Assembly (NCBI GenBank): GCA_051453625.1
Contig: JBOZIK010000001.1
Coordinates: 101,345,948-101,409,870 of the forward strand
DNA length: 63,923 nucleotides
Origin: Welwitschia mirabilis
Lineage: Eukaryota; Gnetophyta; Gnetopsida; Welwitschiales
Reading direction: 5' to 3'
Within the stretch, counting starts at the first letter, position 1, and each line of letters opens with the position of its first letter. The position numbers and the translations under genes are program-made. The notes below the pieces were generated by a model. It made no database searches. It had not been told where the DNA came from and worked only from the letters and a program-made list of their open reading frames with translations. Positions 21,836 through 34,081 of the stretch are shown here, piece by piece.

Positions 21836-22790
21836 GAAAAACAAAACCTGTTAGCTATTATTTAAAAGCTGAAGGTATGTTACTATTCGACATGAAATCC
21901 TAATATATTTGTAAATCAGTGGATTTAACCTATTTAGTCTTACTAATGTAGGATATAGTGCTATTAGTACATGATTCTTAGCCACTAGTGTGAGATACTC
22001 TCTATCACTAGTGTAGGATTTAGGTGCAGAACTCTCTAGTATGGGTAAAGATGCACCTTTTTGCATATAAAAATAAAATGCTTATTATTTCCATTATGGA
22101 AAGAATATAAAATCTCTATAGCATGAAATAAGGCAAATCCTACTTTGTTAAATTAGTTTTTTAAAAATTTTATAAGTAGTTACTTAAAATTATCTAGCTT
22201 TATTGAGTTAACTAAAAGTTTTAAGAAATTTTAATAATTTTTTGATGTAAATTTATTATATAATCTCAAATTTTAGTTTACTTAGAATTCATAGTTTTCT
22301 ACATTTTGTTCTCCTTAATTCTATGTAAGTTTTCATTCAATTAGAAATCATGTTAAACAATTTCAAGAAAAACATTAACATGGTGCTACACTATAAGGAG
22401 CACTCATACATATGATTTTTAAATAAATTACTTATATTACTCTTCTACAAATCATAAAATTTTATAAAGCTTAAAATTAGATTAATTATGATGATAAATA
22501 TTGGTAGGTATTTTTCTTTATATAGATTAGAACCTCCCTAGCATAATTTATGAGAATTTTTATGATACTATATAATTAATATTAAAAGTTTTCATAAAGA
22601 ACTTGGATTCTAAATTTGACTTAAAATTTCTTAATCTTATGAAAAAAAATAAAATAAAATCAAAATGTAGCATGGAAAAGCACATGAAATAATTAATATA
22701 TTAAGGCCAATCAGATAGATCATTGATAGAGATTTTTAAAATTGATGATCACATAGGGTTTTCTTATGTAGTCTTACTGATGCATTTTAG
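21836..22790. other. Non-coding stretch between copia remnants
   Basis: AT-rich, no gene. At 21930-22025 a short motif ACTAGTGTRGGATAY recurs about three times. It may be LTR sequence, but no partner copy is visible in the window. Confidence 0.35.
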
Positions 22791-22799
22791 ATTATGAAA

Positions 22800-23870
22800 T
22801 TTTATTATCTAGATCATGAGATAATGGTACATTAAAAATCTTGGGTTTAAATGGTTATTTGATAAGCTTATTAATGATAATAAAAATTTTGAAAATGATT
22901 CTAACACATTCAATTAAAATAACAATGTGGTTATTGCATTGAATGTTGATCCTAATGATAGTACCAACTTTAGTCAACCCTCTTAAAATAGTAGTAAAAT
23001 TCAAAGTAGAAGTAATAGAGTATAAGATCAAGATAGAGGTAATCAATACTTTTCCTATCAGAACACATAACAGAATAAAAACATAACCATAGCTTATGAA
23101 AAATATGAAAAGAAAGGTAATATTATAAAAAACAGTAGAGTATTAATAAATAAGATTTAGAATTTAAGTAGCATACAAATGATATTTTTAATAATGAATA
23201 TGATACTTCTATATCATATGACCAAGATAATAGTGGAGGTAATGATTTGTTTGATTTAGTTCATGTTACATATACATAACAAACTCGATTAATACATTAT
23301 ATTAATAAAATATCTTATTATGAAGCAAATGTTGATTACATTAAAAATAACTTTAAACTAATTGAGATACACTAAAAAAAATAATGAAGAATGTCATTTA
23401 TTCAACAACAACCTTATGGACATGGACATAGATGCTACCCAACATATGAATTTACCAAAAAAAAAAAAAAAAACCCTATTTATAATGTTAAACATAAAGG
23501 TTTTAGATTATGTCATCATGGTATTTAAATTAAGATAACCTATTAAATGGATTAGTCAAACAAAATTTAAGTAGGTAAGTCTTCTTGATTTCATTCTTCT
23601 TGATTTTCTTTATATTATCTTCTTAAAATAGAATTTATTACCACTCTTAACCTTGATAACTTATGGTTATGATGTTTATCTAACTACTAAGGACAAGATG
23701 TTGCAAGTGGTTTATCCTTCTAGAAAACTAGTTATTATGTGAGAAAAACTTCAAGATATGTTAGTTAAACTTGTAGGACATGTAGTTATAGCTCATATTA
23801 TGAATATTGATGATTATGATGATGTCTCTCTCAATTTAGAAATTGCCTTAGCTAGTTTAGTTAAGATTAC
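22800..23870 (+). pseudogene. Copia gag and protease remnant (element H)
   Basis: Plus-strand text rich in Asn/Ser/Gln (22960-23080) followed by a dead zinc knuckle at 23095-23136, the standard end of copia gag. An acidic, protease-region-like stretch with a D-Y-D-D-V-S text lies at 23800-23850, but no D-S-G motif is legible. Stops are frequent. It is followed in order by integrase, RT and RNase H, so it belongs to the same element. Confidence 0.6.
23095..23136 (+). other. Dead zinc knuckle of element H
   Basis: Codons Y-E-K-Y-E-K-K-G-N-I-I-K-N-S keep CX2CX4HX4C spacing, but every ligand is replaced: Cys to Tyr, Cys to Tyr, His to Asn, Cys to Ser. Three of the four fit one-base changes at the ligand codon. 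Confidence 0.7.
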
Positions 23871-23879
23871 CAAAGAGCA

Positions 23880-24600
23880 ATAACGGCATACACATCTTAG
23901 CCATATTCATGGAGATAAACTAGGCATATGCACATCTCAATTAAAGAGTATTTCTAAATTTTAATCAAATCGTTTGAAATGTGAAGATGACATCATGGGA
24001 AATTCCACTAAAAAATCATTTAATACTATTACTTTCAAGCCTATAATAAAGTTGAAACTTGTTCACATAGACATCTGTGATCCTATGCCTCTTATAACTC
24101 TTGATGAAAGCCATTATTTAATCACTTTTTATTGATGCTTTTACCAAAATGACATAGATTAAGTTTATTAAGAAAATAATAATAAGAATTTTTAGCCTTC
24201 AATTAGTGGGAACTAATATTAGAATTAGAGTTTAAATGTATAACTAGTACTCGTAATATAATAATAAGGGTTAATTAACTTTAAATGGGTTTGAAAACTT
24301 CTTATAAAAGAATGAATTTCATCATCAGTTGATAATTTTAGATACCCCTTCGCAAAATAATATAGTAGAATACATGAATTGCATATTTGTGAATTATGTA
24401 AGAGCTTTATTTTTGTATAAAACTATCTAGCATATCTTTAGAGTAAAGTAGTTCATATAATCATGAAATTTTTAAATAGGATTATAGTTCTGAGCAACTA
24501 TTGGTCCTTTTCCTTCCAATAATGGTATGATATTCAACTAGATGTTAGTCATTTTAAAATCCTTAGATATACTTATTTTACACATGTTCTTCTTGTGAAT
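23880..24600 (+). pseudogene. Copia integrase remnant (element H)
   Basis: C-E-D-D-I-M-G-N-S-T-K-K-S-F near 23980-24025 is the end of the integrase zinc finger (second Cys now Asp). It is followed by KLVHIDICDPMPL with the first catalytic Asp, DAFTKM-like text at 24140, and NGFENF near 24290 from the GGEF(T)S-NGFE region. Many stops. Confidence 0.65.
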
Positions 24601-25179
24601 TGTACAAACTTAATGCATGTGTAATTAAAGAAATTTTTATTAAATATTCTCATGATAAAACAGGTTACCAATTTTTGATCCCTTTTAAAAATCTATGATT
24701 GTCTTTCAAGATGTTATCTTTATCAAAATAGAGGATGAATTAATGAATTTCAATGATGAAATAATGGTATTAAAACCTAAATAATAAAATGTTCAAATAT
24801 ATGAATTTAAGATTCCCAAATTTATTGAATAAGGATGTATGAAAAGAAACTTTATTAAATCCTTTGAATTCACCATGATTAAGAAAACTCATATAAGCCC
24901 ATATTTGCAATATTCTTCTATATTTTGTCAGCTCCAAGATTTTCATTAACATTTAAAGATTCTAACTCTAAGGATAGTGAAATTTCAAGTAAATCTTTAG
25001 TTATTCCTTAACATGAAAGCAAAGAATTCCAATGGATCCTTAAAGAGATGAAATTAGATGAAATGGAAAAAATATATGCATGTAGTGCTTATAGGACAAG
25101 GATGCAACTATCAAAATCTATTAAGATAGGACTTAAAGAACTACATTTTGTTGTGAATGATAAGCCTTTTACTTTTATT

Positions 25180-25990
25180 AAAGCTTCTTAATATGCTAAA
25201 TGGTGACATGCGATGTAGTCTAATTATGAATCTCTAATAAAGAATCAAAGTTAAAAGCTTGTTAACCTATCTTTTGATAGAAAAGTGGTGCTAAACAAAT
25301 GGTTGTTTAGAGACAAGTTTGGATTAACTAATACTCCTTATAAAATCAAGGAAAAAAATATAATTAAGAGATTTTGATAGAAGCATGAAATTATCTATAA
25401 GGAGATTTTTGCATCTACAATGAAGTGGCCTTCAATTAGAACTCTTATTTACATGGCTTTATTATAAGGTTACTTGATACATTAATCAAATGATAAAAGT
25501 ACTTCTATAAATTGAAATATTAAGGATAATCCATGGCAAAATCTAAAGGATTTCAAGGGAAAGGTCAGGAATATAAGGTTTATAAATTAAAAAAATATCT
25601 CTAGAGTATGAAGTAAGCATCATATACATGGTATTATAAGTTGTCCTAAAAACTAGAATAGATTGGTTTTGAAGTGTGTTATTACTAAGATAGTAATGCC
25701 ATTCTGTTCATCAAGAAGTACAAAGGTAAATTTACTCTTCTTATTATGTTTATCAATAATATCATAATTAAAAAGGATTATTTACTATAAATTGAAATAA
25801 AGAATAAGGATCTAGATGAAATATTTGAAAGAATTAATATCAAAAAATTGAAATATTATTTTAATGTTAAAGTCCAGTAAGAAAATGATAATATTGTTCT
25901 TTCTCAATATAAATACAATAGAAATTATTTAGAAAAACTTTAAATGAAAAAGTACAAATAAATTTCTACACTAATGGAAGTGGAAACTAA
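25180..25990 (+). pseudogene. Copia reverse transcriptase remnant (element H)
   Basis: Starts with a W..AM..E-type block (YAKW*HAM*SNYESLIKN), then VVLNKWLFRDKFG (25285-25325), the VYKLKK...SLYGLKQAS region near 25580-25620 and KKYKGKFTLLIMFINNIII (25711-25767). Residues NN at 25755-25760 replace the catalytic DD of Y/F-V-D-D (GAT to AAT twice). LKYYFNVKVQ and LSQYKYNRNYLEKL follow in the usual order. The protein could not polymerise. Confidence 0.85.
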
Positions 25991-26700
25991 ATTATCTAAA
26001 GATGAGGCTTCACCATTTTTTTGATGCTATAATGTATAGAAGGTTAGTTAGATGTATCATTCATGCAACTAATGCAAGACTAGATGTAGTTTTTATAGCC
26101 AATATATGATTAAGGTTTATAAAGGAGTTACATCATAATAAGTAAAACAGAGCTATTAGAGTTTTATAACATTTGTAGAGTATATGAAATTATGGTTTGT
26201 TGTATGAAAATAAAAATTTTAAATTATGCACATGTTTAAATGTATACTTTGCAACGGATATAGATATTAAAATATCAACAATAGGACACATCACCTTTCT
26301 AGACAATTTACCATCTCATGAAAAAGTAGATCCTCTAGCAGAAGAAGAGTACATAATAACATTAAAAACTTATGAGAAGATTGTTTGGCTATGTAAACTA
26401 TTGATACTTATAAACAAAATTATAATAAAAATCAATATATCTACATGTGAATAATTAATTTATAATTTAAATGAAAAATAATCTATTGTTTCATGAATGT
26501 ATAGAACAAATCCATATGAAGTATCAATAAATTTAAGAACTTGTTTACGAAAAAACCACCAATTCCTCACATTATCCAACTATAGGATAAGTGGTAGATG
26601 TATTCATAAATTATTTAGTAGGTTAAAGCATGCATATTTTAGAGGTTGCATTAGCTTATAGCCTAATAAAAATCCTTGAATGAGTTGAAAGATAAAGGAA
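25991..26700 (+). pseudogene. Copia RNase H remnant (element H)
   Basis: After KLSKDEASPFF come the Y-R-R-L-V block and, in an open frame 26197-26451, LYENKNFKL, FATDIDIKISTIGHITFL and PLAEEEYI (RNase H core: TDAD.A.D...R.ST.G and AEAEY). The C-terminal V-D-V-F-T-K-type end lies near 26590-26650. About 200 bp further the LTR of element G begins, a normal distance to a 3' LTR. Confidence 0.8.
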
Positions 26701-27214
26701 TAATGATAATACATTATTTGAAAATCTTCTTATGAGATAAATATGTATTACTAGTCTCTGCTAATCCTTGATTGTAAAAAATAGATTTTCCATAAAAGAA
26801 GGATTTGATTATACTTGTTTCAAAAATTAAAACTCATACTAAGAACTTTACTATCATAGGAGATGATCTACCGATATATATTACTCTAAAATCACTTTTA
26901 ATTAAGTGATTATTGTTAAATAAAAATAAAGTATAGTTATAGATAACTACTATTGTAATGAAAGGGTGTAATCCTTGGATTTAGAACATTACATTTATTT
27001 ATCTTATTCATAAGCCTATGATATTAGAGAAGGTTGGATAGACTGGGTGGATGGAAATAATGACAACATTGGTTAATCCTCAAGATCCCTAAGAGGAGAG
27101 GATGAGGTCATAGTTCACATATTTACCTTTAACCACCAAGCTAGAGTTGAAGCGAGATGTAGAGGTTAGATTGTTGTTATTTTAATAAAGAAATAGTTTA
27201 GTTTATCCTATATT

Positions 27215-27219
27215 AATAT
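27215..27219. repeat. Left target-site duplication of element C
   Basis: AATAT here and at 36826-36830. The empty site in LTR copy 2 (39029-39033) reads GATAT. Confidence 0.9.
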
Positions 27220-28507
27220 TGATAATCATGGATCAACCCTAGAGGGGGGTGAATAGAGCTTAGTACCAATATTTGTCCTTTTCAAAACCTATAAATAAAA
27301 CAAACAAATGTACAAATACAAGTGCAAGGTATTTTAATGGTGGATAGATACCATCCTTTAGCTCCTTAGACCTCCTGTTTCTGGCTAGCATATATTAACC
27401 TTAATGATTGATTTTCAGATTCACCAAAAACCTATTCCAATATCATAGGATCTTAGGGCTAATCCACAATTACAAAAGAAAGAAAGTATGATGAATGCAC
27501 TAATGCACATATATGCGTCTAATGGTATAACAATCTCTCACAATAGATGATGCAATAAGAACCTCAAATAGAAATATAAACTCACAGTCTATTCAGATAC
27601 GATGATTGATTAGTGTGATAGTTTTCTTCTTGTTTTCATTTGTATTACAAAAAAAGGTGCCTTTCTTTTGATTGGAAGGAAGATTAAATAAAGAGAATAC
27701 ACAGGATAATCATTTAAGAGAAGGGAGGTGAACTATTATAATATTTTGTGCTTTTTTGGATGAATCAAGAGAAACATAATGGTTATATTTGTAATATGTA
27801 AGGTCGACTTGAAAACAAACTTGATCGCTTTAGTATTCGGTTCTCCTTCTTTCTTTATTTTGGTTACCCTTTTTTACTATAGATTTCTCAATATGGAATA
27901 GGTGAATATTTAGTTGTCCTTATGTGAATATGCAGTTTACCTTGACTTGGTCGCCCTTACTTGATAAACCAATCAATCTTATGAAGGTAGATTCTAAACA
28001 GTATGCGGTTACCTGTAACTAAGTTGTTCGGTTACCCTTATTGTCAAGAGACTGAACTTTCACAAATTATCATGTAATCACTCATGTATGACTATTCAGT
28101 CACCTGTACTATCATGAAACTATTTTATAGATTGTCATTTGGTTACCCATGTATAAATGATCAGTTGTCTGTACTGTCATGAGACTAAACTTAGTAGATT
28201 GTAATGTAGTTGCCTTTGACTGTATGAGAGGTTACCTGAGCTTGTCCCAGTTTTTTATAGAAGTTTTGACTGGGTTACATAAGGAAATTTGCATGGCCGC
28301 CTGTGCTGGAACCAGTCTTCTTTTTGATTTAGCAGTTCGATTACCTAGTAGGTTAGTGCCGGTTACCTGAGCCTGAAGTAGTTTATATTCTTTAATAGTT
28401 CAATCACCCGGAGATGTGAATTAGTCACCCGGTGCTAGAAAATATTTGCACAATTAACTAGCTACAAAAACTTGTTAAATTAATCAATGACAATAGGTTC
28501 TCAACCA
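27220..28507 (-). repeat. 3' LTR of element C
   Basis: 1288 bp, collinear with 35541-36825 (1285 bp). Contains many GGTYACC/GGTCGCC-type motifs between about 27800 and 28440, a counterpart of the GTCGAC array in element B. Confidence 0.9.
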
Positions 28508-28522
28508 AATCCCTCTTTGTCA
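28508..28522 (-). promoter_or_regulatory. Polypurine tract of element C
   Basis: Minus strand GACAAAGAGGGATT abutting TGGTTGAGAACC, the first bases of the 3' LTR. Confidence 0.7.
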
Positions 28523-28739
28523 TTGATTAAGAAAAATAATAATTAGATATGTAGGTCTCCTCCTAAATCAATTAAATTCATAATTGACTAAATTTATATG
28601 AGTTTTGCATGAATGAAAACTTAGTAAAGATTAGAGAGATTTTCATAAAGATAAAAGACTTTTTTATATTAATAAAAATGGTTGAATTACAATATGAGAA
28701 GTACATTTTTTATTAATTCTCAAAAGTGATAACATAAGC

Positions 28740-29830
28740 ACAATTTAGTCTCCCCTTTTTTGATGAAATCAAGCATAGGAAGCACAAGAAAAACCAGAGA
28801 AAACATAAGATTCTATTGTACTCAGAGGCTTAAAAAATTGTACACCCTCACTTTAAGAGGTGTCAGCTACTAGAGTACCACTGGTTATGAGAGCTTCTTT
28901 GATATAACATGTGCAAGAGTCAAGACAGCACAGAAGATGAAGGATGTATGGAGTGTGAGAAGACTTGACCTTAGGCCTAAATGGAGCAGCAAGTTATTCA
29001 AAAATGTGCATCCTAGAGAGAATGGCACGATCAATTGGCCCTATAGGATTTTGAATCTCCTATCAAGCAAGATGTAGAATGTCAAAGTGATGATAAATAT
29101 GAGTGATGAGAAAGGAATATGGCAGGCACATCTCTTATGAGGCTAAAGCTGGCTGGCCATGTGCTTAAGCATGATACTAAGAGCATTAATGTCTTGTTTC
29201 CTATCTAGTGAGTAAAGAATAAAGATCTTATAGTTGGAGAGCTCATCTCTATTCCTAGCAACTGATAGGAAGTTATAAGACATAATGAGATGCAAAAGAT
29301 AAAACCTTGAAAGAAGATGGGAAGCTTTGAGAGCATTCTTCTAAGTAACAGGTGTACCACACACATGTTCAATGGTAATGTTTTTTTCTTTAAAGGACTC
29401 AGCCATGGGTTAATATTCTCCCAGTTCTCTCAAGATAACCTAGTGAGGGAAGCTATGAGATCAGCAATAATGTACATTTCATGACCAAGAACTAAATTAA
29501 TAAAGGTGGAATGGGTAACAACAAATCTAGAATTTGAATAAAATAACTTGGAAATAAGAGGATAGAACATGTCTAACACACTAAGAAAATAACCCCAGTT
29601 GACTTATTTCAGTAACATTTCAACCTCCCTCAGGCTGAGAAATTGAACAGGCTCACAGGTTCTTTCCAAAGTAATGGGGCTGATCTCAAAATGCTTCTCA
29701 AATTAGGTGAGTTGCTTACTATTCATTCTGAAAAAGACATAACTTGGTGGTTTGATAGCATCCTCCTTTCTTCTCTTCCTAGAACCCTCTCCTAACTACT
29801 AAGAAGTTATTTTAAAGCTAGATCTAAGAG
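28740..29830 (-). pseudogene. Extra ORF of element C, plant-transposon-protein-like
   Basis: Minus-strand text begins about 29790 (basic RSRRKEDAIKPPSYVF), then LREVEMLLK*VNWGYFLSVLDMFYP (about 29560-29640), a match in position and style to the LRDQDLDHFLGVSDLDYPFL segment of element B. LVLGHEMYIIADLIASLTRL and a later MLSKLPIFFQGF segment follow. Several stops. It lies between RNase H and the 3' LTR, exactly where B keeps its ORF. The role is unknown; the same family guess as in B applies. Confidence 0.55.
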
Positions 29831-30480
29831 AAAAGTATAAGAAAACGTCAAGAGAAGTCCCACAGGAGTTAAGAAAATGATAGAGAAGAGATATAAAAAT
29901 GCATTTAGGAAAAGAACAGGCAGATTTTAAAAACCTATGGCACACTGCCTTAAACGTGGGCAACTGATCATTAAGTTTAATCGACCCCTATAAAATTTTT
30001 AAAGCTGAAAAGGTGAGGTAGTGGTCGACCATAAATAAGAGGCAGTTGACCTTGTGAGACAAAGTTTTGATAGTCAAAATTGAGTTAAAGTCAGTTGACC
30101 TAAACAAAATTGGTAGTCAATATGATTTAACTAGAATCAAATCTGAAACAGGTCAACTTGAGAAAGGTTCACGATTTACCTAGTGACTAGAAGATTTTAC
30201 AAGAAAATTAAGATAAATCTGATTGACCTAACAACATGCTTTAGTTGACCCAGTGAAGAGAAAAATTTAATTATAAGAAACTGAAAGACGAGAGGTCACC
30301 TCACTTTGTGAAGGAGGTAGACCGGGGTTTAAACTTATATCACAAGAAAAGTTTTAAATCCCTTAACTAAACTCTATTATCTAGATGAGGTTAGGTTTTT
30401 CAAGTCCATTTCAGACTTAATACTCAGAAAGTGACAAAGAGTAGTTAAACAATCAGATGATAAAGGTTTTGAAAATATAT
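29831..30480 (-). other. GTTGACC-rich spacer of element C
   Basis: No coding frame. GGTCGACC, GGTTGACC and AGTCAACC-like motifs occur at about 29960-30330. The equivalent spacer of element B (10861-11050) has the same kind of motifs. Confidence 0.55.
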
Positions 30481-31010
30481 TTTCCAATTAATTTTTAATA
30501 CAAACATATTCTAAGGTAATTATCTTCTTTTCTATCAACTCTCTAATAAAATAATACCTGATATCAATGTGCTTAATGTGAGTATGTTGAACTAGTTTTT
30601 GGGTAATTTGAATAGTACTTAAGTTGTCACATAAGATAGGAACTTATGTTATGTTTAGGCCATAATCCTTTAAGATCTCTTTCATCCATAAAGTCTACGT
30701 GCAACAGGATTTAACAACTATGTACTCAGCTTCAACTATAAAGATAGGTATGGAGCATTGTTTTTTGCTATACTAGGCGATGAGACAATTTCCAAAAAAG
30801 AAACATTCAATACTCGTGCTCTTTTAATCATCTTTACATCCAAACTAATCTGCATCACTATAACTTGTTAAGCTTAAGGAAGTATTATTTGAAAATCATA
30901 AACCAAAATCCAGAGTACCTTTTACATAGTAGAGATTCTTTTTTGCAGCAATAAGATGAGATTCCTTTGGTTTGCTTTAATACCTGGCACATAAATCAAT
31001 ACTAAAAGCT
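30481..31010 (-). pseudogene. Copia RNase H of element C
   Basis: Minus strand: S-Y-S-D-A-D-stop-F-G-C-K-D-D (about 30830-30870), with the Trp of DADW now TAG, then E-A-E-Y (about 30720) and, well kept, HIKHIDIRYYFIRELIEK (about 30520-30575). These are the RNase H active-site region and its C-terminal His motif. Confidence 0.85.
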
Positions 31011-32170
31011 ATGTTAGGATGACTAGCTGTTAGATATAATATACTTCCAATAATACTATGATATACCTTTTGATCGATATCCTTGCCATCTTCATCAAGA
31101 GAAAGTTTAACATTTGTATCCATTGGAGAGTCCATATATTTTGCATTCTCAAGTTTGAATTTCTTGATTAAACTTAAGGAGTATTTCTTTTAACTTATGA
31201 AAATAACATCTTCATATTATTGAATTTGTAAGCCTAACAACATGTTAACTAGTTCAACCATGCTCATTTCAAACTCAGAACTTATTAGACTTACAAAATT
31301 ACTTAACAATTTTTCATTTAATAACCCAAAAATAATGTCATCCACATAGATTTGAACTAAAATTAAATCATTATTTAAAACTTTTCTACATAAAGTTCTA
31401 TTAATGGAGCCTCTAGAAAAATCATGTTGGAGTAAGAAGGAGGAAAGCTTTTCATACCAAGCTCTAGGAGCTTGTTTGAACCCATATAAGGCCTTTTAAA
31501 TTTATACACATAATCAGGTTTATGAGGATCAGAGAAGCCTTAATGTTTTTTTACGTAAACTTCTTCTTTAATGTGTTCATTTAGAAAAACACTCTTTACA
31601 TCCATTTGAAAGACTTTCATTTTCTTATAGCAAGCAAAAACTAGAAACATCTTTATTGATTCTAATCTAGCAATAAGAAATAGAAGTGTTGCTCCAATCT
31701 ACTCCTTCTATTTAAGAGTACCCTTGAGCCACAAGTCTAGCTTTATTCTTAGTGATCTCATTTTTCTCATTTACCTTATTTTTGAAAATCCATTTTGTAT
31801 CTATGACATTTTTTCTAGTTGGTTTTGGAATAAGTGACCATACCTAATTTTGAGAGAAATTTTCAAGTTATTCTTGCATTGCATTTATTCAATAAGGATC
31901 AGATTTAGCCTCCTCAAAAGTTTTTGGTTCCACTTGAGATAGTAGAGAAATATAAGAACTAAAGTTTTTAAGAGAGTTCTTAGTAACAATAACTTGCTAA
32001 ACATTTCCAATAATTGAGTTTAGAGGATGATCCTTAAGTTCATTAATTTCTGGGTTTGATTTACTTCTTAAGTTATCTTCATTTTGATAGAAATAATAGG
32101 AAGGAATTAAATCTTCATCAAGTTTAATGGATTTTGAGGTATTATGGATTTTTACATTTATATATTCTTC
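31011..32170 (-). pseudogene. Copia reverse transcriptase of element C
   Basis: Minus strand: VEPKTFEEAKSDPY (about 31895-31935), NVIDTKWIFKNKVNEKNEIT and KARLVAQGYS (31740-31830), then the catalytic Y-V-D-D at 31337-31348, still intact. The frame is broken by stops (W and Q codons) and at least two frameshifts, so no active enzyme is possible. Confidence 0.88.
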
Positions 32171-33052
32171 CATATGAAGAGTACATTTGTAAAATACTCT
32201 ATAAGGTCTACTTAATTACGAGTACCCTATAAAAATACCTTTATCAAATTTAGGATTAAATTTTGCTAAATCTTCTTTATATCTTATAATAAAGCACTTA
32301 CTTTTAAAAGTTTTAAAATAAGATATATTAGGCTTCTTTCCTTTCCAAAACTGATAAGGCATTTTAGAATTTCTAGGCCTTAAATACACTATGTTTGAAA
32401 TATGATAGGATATGTTTACTACTTTAACCCAAAACTAATTGGAATATATTTTTCATTTAACATAACTCTTGCTATATCTAGTAAAGTTAGATTTTTTCTT
32501 TCAAATATCCCATTTTGTTAAGGGGTTTTAGAAGCTGAGAATGCATGGTCAATTCCATTATAGTTGTAATATAATTTAATCTTTCATTTTGAAACTCTCT
32601 ACCATGATTACTTTGGATTTTATTGATTACATACCCCTTTTCAGTTTGAAGTTTCTTACAAATTCTAGCAAAATTTTCATACACATCAGATTTTGCATGA
32701 AGAAAAGCTACCCATAAAAATCTAAAAAAATCATCAACCATAATAAGAAAATATCTTTTTCTAGATAAGCTTGCTATTTGAATAGGCCTAACTAAATCCA
32801 TATAAATTAAATCTAATGGTTTGCTAGTGGTAAAATCACTAATCCTTTTATGAGATGTTCTAGTTTGTTTCCCTTTTTGGCAAGTGTCACATAATCCTTT
32901 ATGAGATAAAGAGATTTTTCAAAAACCCCTAACTATCTCATCACAACATATTTTCTTTAAAGTATCAAAACTAATGTAACTTAAATGTTGATACCAAATG
33001 ATGTATTATTATGTATGAGTAGAGAGATAATAGAATTATTAGATTGATTTAT
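32171..33052 (-). pseudogene. Copia integrase of element C
   Basis: Minus strand: the HHCC finger end GLCDTCQKGKQTRTSHKRI (about 32850-32910, both Cys kept), then a clean 104-codon stretch 32487-32801 starting MDLVRPIQIA. The first catalytic Asp (M-D-L-V) is present; the second, in I-Q-S-N-H-G-R-E-F, is Asn. The Glu motif N-G-I-F-E-R-K-N is readable only after a one-base frameshift near 32520. Confidence 0.85.
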
Positions 33053-33960
33053 TTAATACACATTTTCATGTCTATTTGTTACAAGTAAAAGTTGATTTAT
33101 TTCATCATGTTTCAAAAATACTTTATGACCTTTATTGAAAATTTCACTAATGCTAAACAAATTATTCTTTAACCCATTTACAAATAACANNNNNNNNNNN
33201 NNNNNNNNNNNNNNNNNNNNNNNNNNNNNNNNNNNNNNNNNNNNNNNNNNNNNNNNNNNNNNNNNNNNNNNNNNNNNNNNNNNNNNNNNNNNNNNNNNNN
33301 NNNNNNNNNNNNNNNNNNNNNNNNNNNNNNNNNNNNNNNNNNNNNNNNNNNNNNNNNNNNNNNNNNNNNNNNNNNNNNNNNNNNNNNNNNNNNNNNNNNN
33401 NNNNNNNNNNNNNNNNNNNNNNNNNNNNNNNNNNNNNNNNNNNNNNNNNNNNNNNNNNNNNNNNNNNNNNNNNNNNNNNNNNNNNNNNNNNNNNNNNNNN
33501 NNNNNNNNNNNNNNNNNNNNNNNNNNNNNNNNNNNNNNNNNNNNNNNNNNNNNNNNNNNNNNNNNNNNNNNNNNNNNNNNNNNNNNNNNNNNNNNNNNNN
33601 NNNNNNNNNNNNNNNNNNNNNNNNNNNNNNNNNNNNNNNNNNNNNNNNNNNNNNNNNNNNNNNNNNNNNNNNNATGTTTCAAAAATACTTTATGACCTTT
33701 ATTGAAAATTTCACTAATGCTAAACAAATTATGCTTTAACCCATTTACAAATAACACATTATAAATATTAGGTAAGTTACCTCCATCAATGCTTCTAATG
33801 CCTTTAATCTGAGCTCTTTCATTCTTCCCAAAAGTCACTTCTCCTCCATTGTATTTCTCAAACTTGTTGAAGTTGGACTTGTTACCTATTATATATCTAG
33901 AGCAACCACTATTAAGATACTAGCAAGAATGATTAATTTTTTTTAAAGCCATTTGGATTA
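33053..33960 (-). pseudogene. Copia protease / pre-integrase segment of element C
   Basis: Minus strand: Y-L-N-S-G-C-S-R-Y-I-I-G (about 33885-33920; the active-site Asp of D-S-G is Asn), then GGEVTFGKNERAQIKGIRSI, VLFVNGLKHNLFSISEIFNKGHKVFL and ending NRHENVY. Interrupted by an N-run (33190-33673) whose flanks repeat 83 bp of this coding sequence, so the real segment is probably ~570 bp shorter. Confidence 0.85.
33190..33673. other. Assembly gap (484 N) with duplicated flanks
   Basis: 33107-33189 and 33674-33756 are the same 83 bp with one mismatch. Probably one locus assembled twice. Confidence 0.95.
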
Positions 33961-34081
33961 ATAGGCTTTTGTTCGAGGATTTTGGAATCCACCTTAGGCA
34001 TTTGTTTTTACACGTATGATGATTTGATTTTGAAGAAATAGTAAACTTAGATCCTATTATTGACTGAGAAAATCAACTTTT

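Noticed and set aside
33053-33838. Long open frames running through N-runs (also 14017-14206, 18255-18558, 34762-35096, 45907-46878, 57118-57702, 61170-62003)
   Set aside because: Length comes from undetermined bases. Only the sequenced edges were used.
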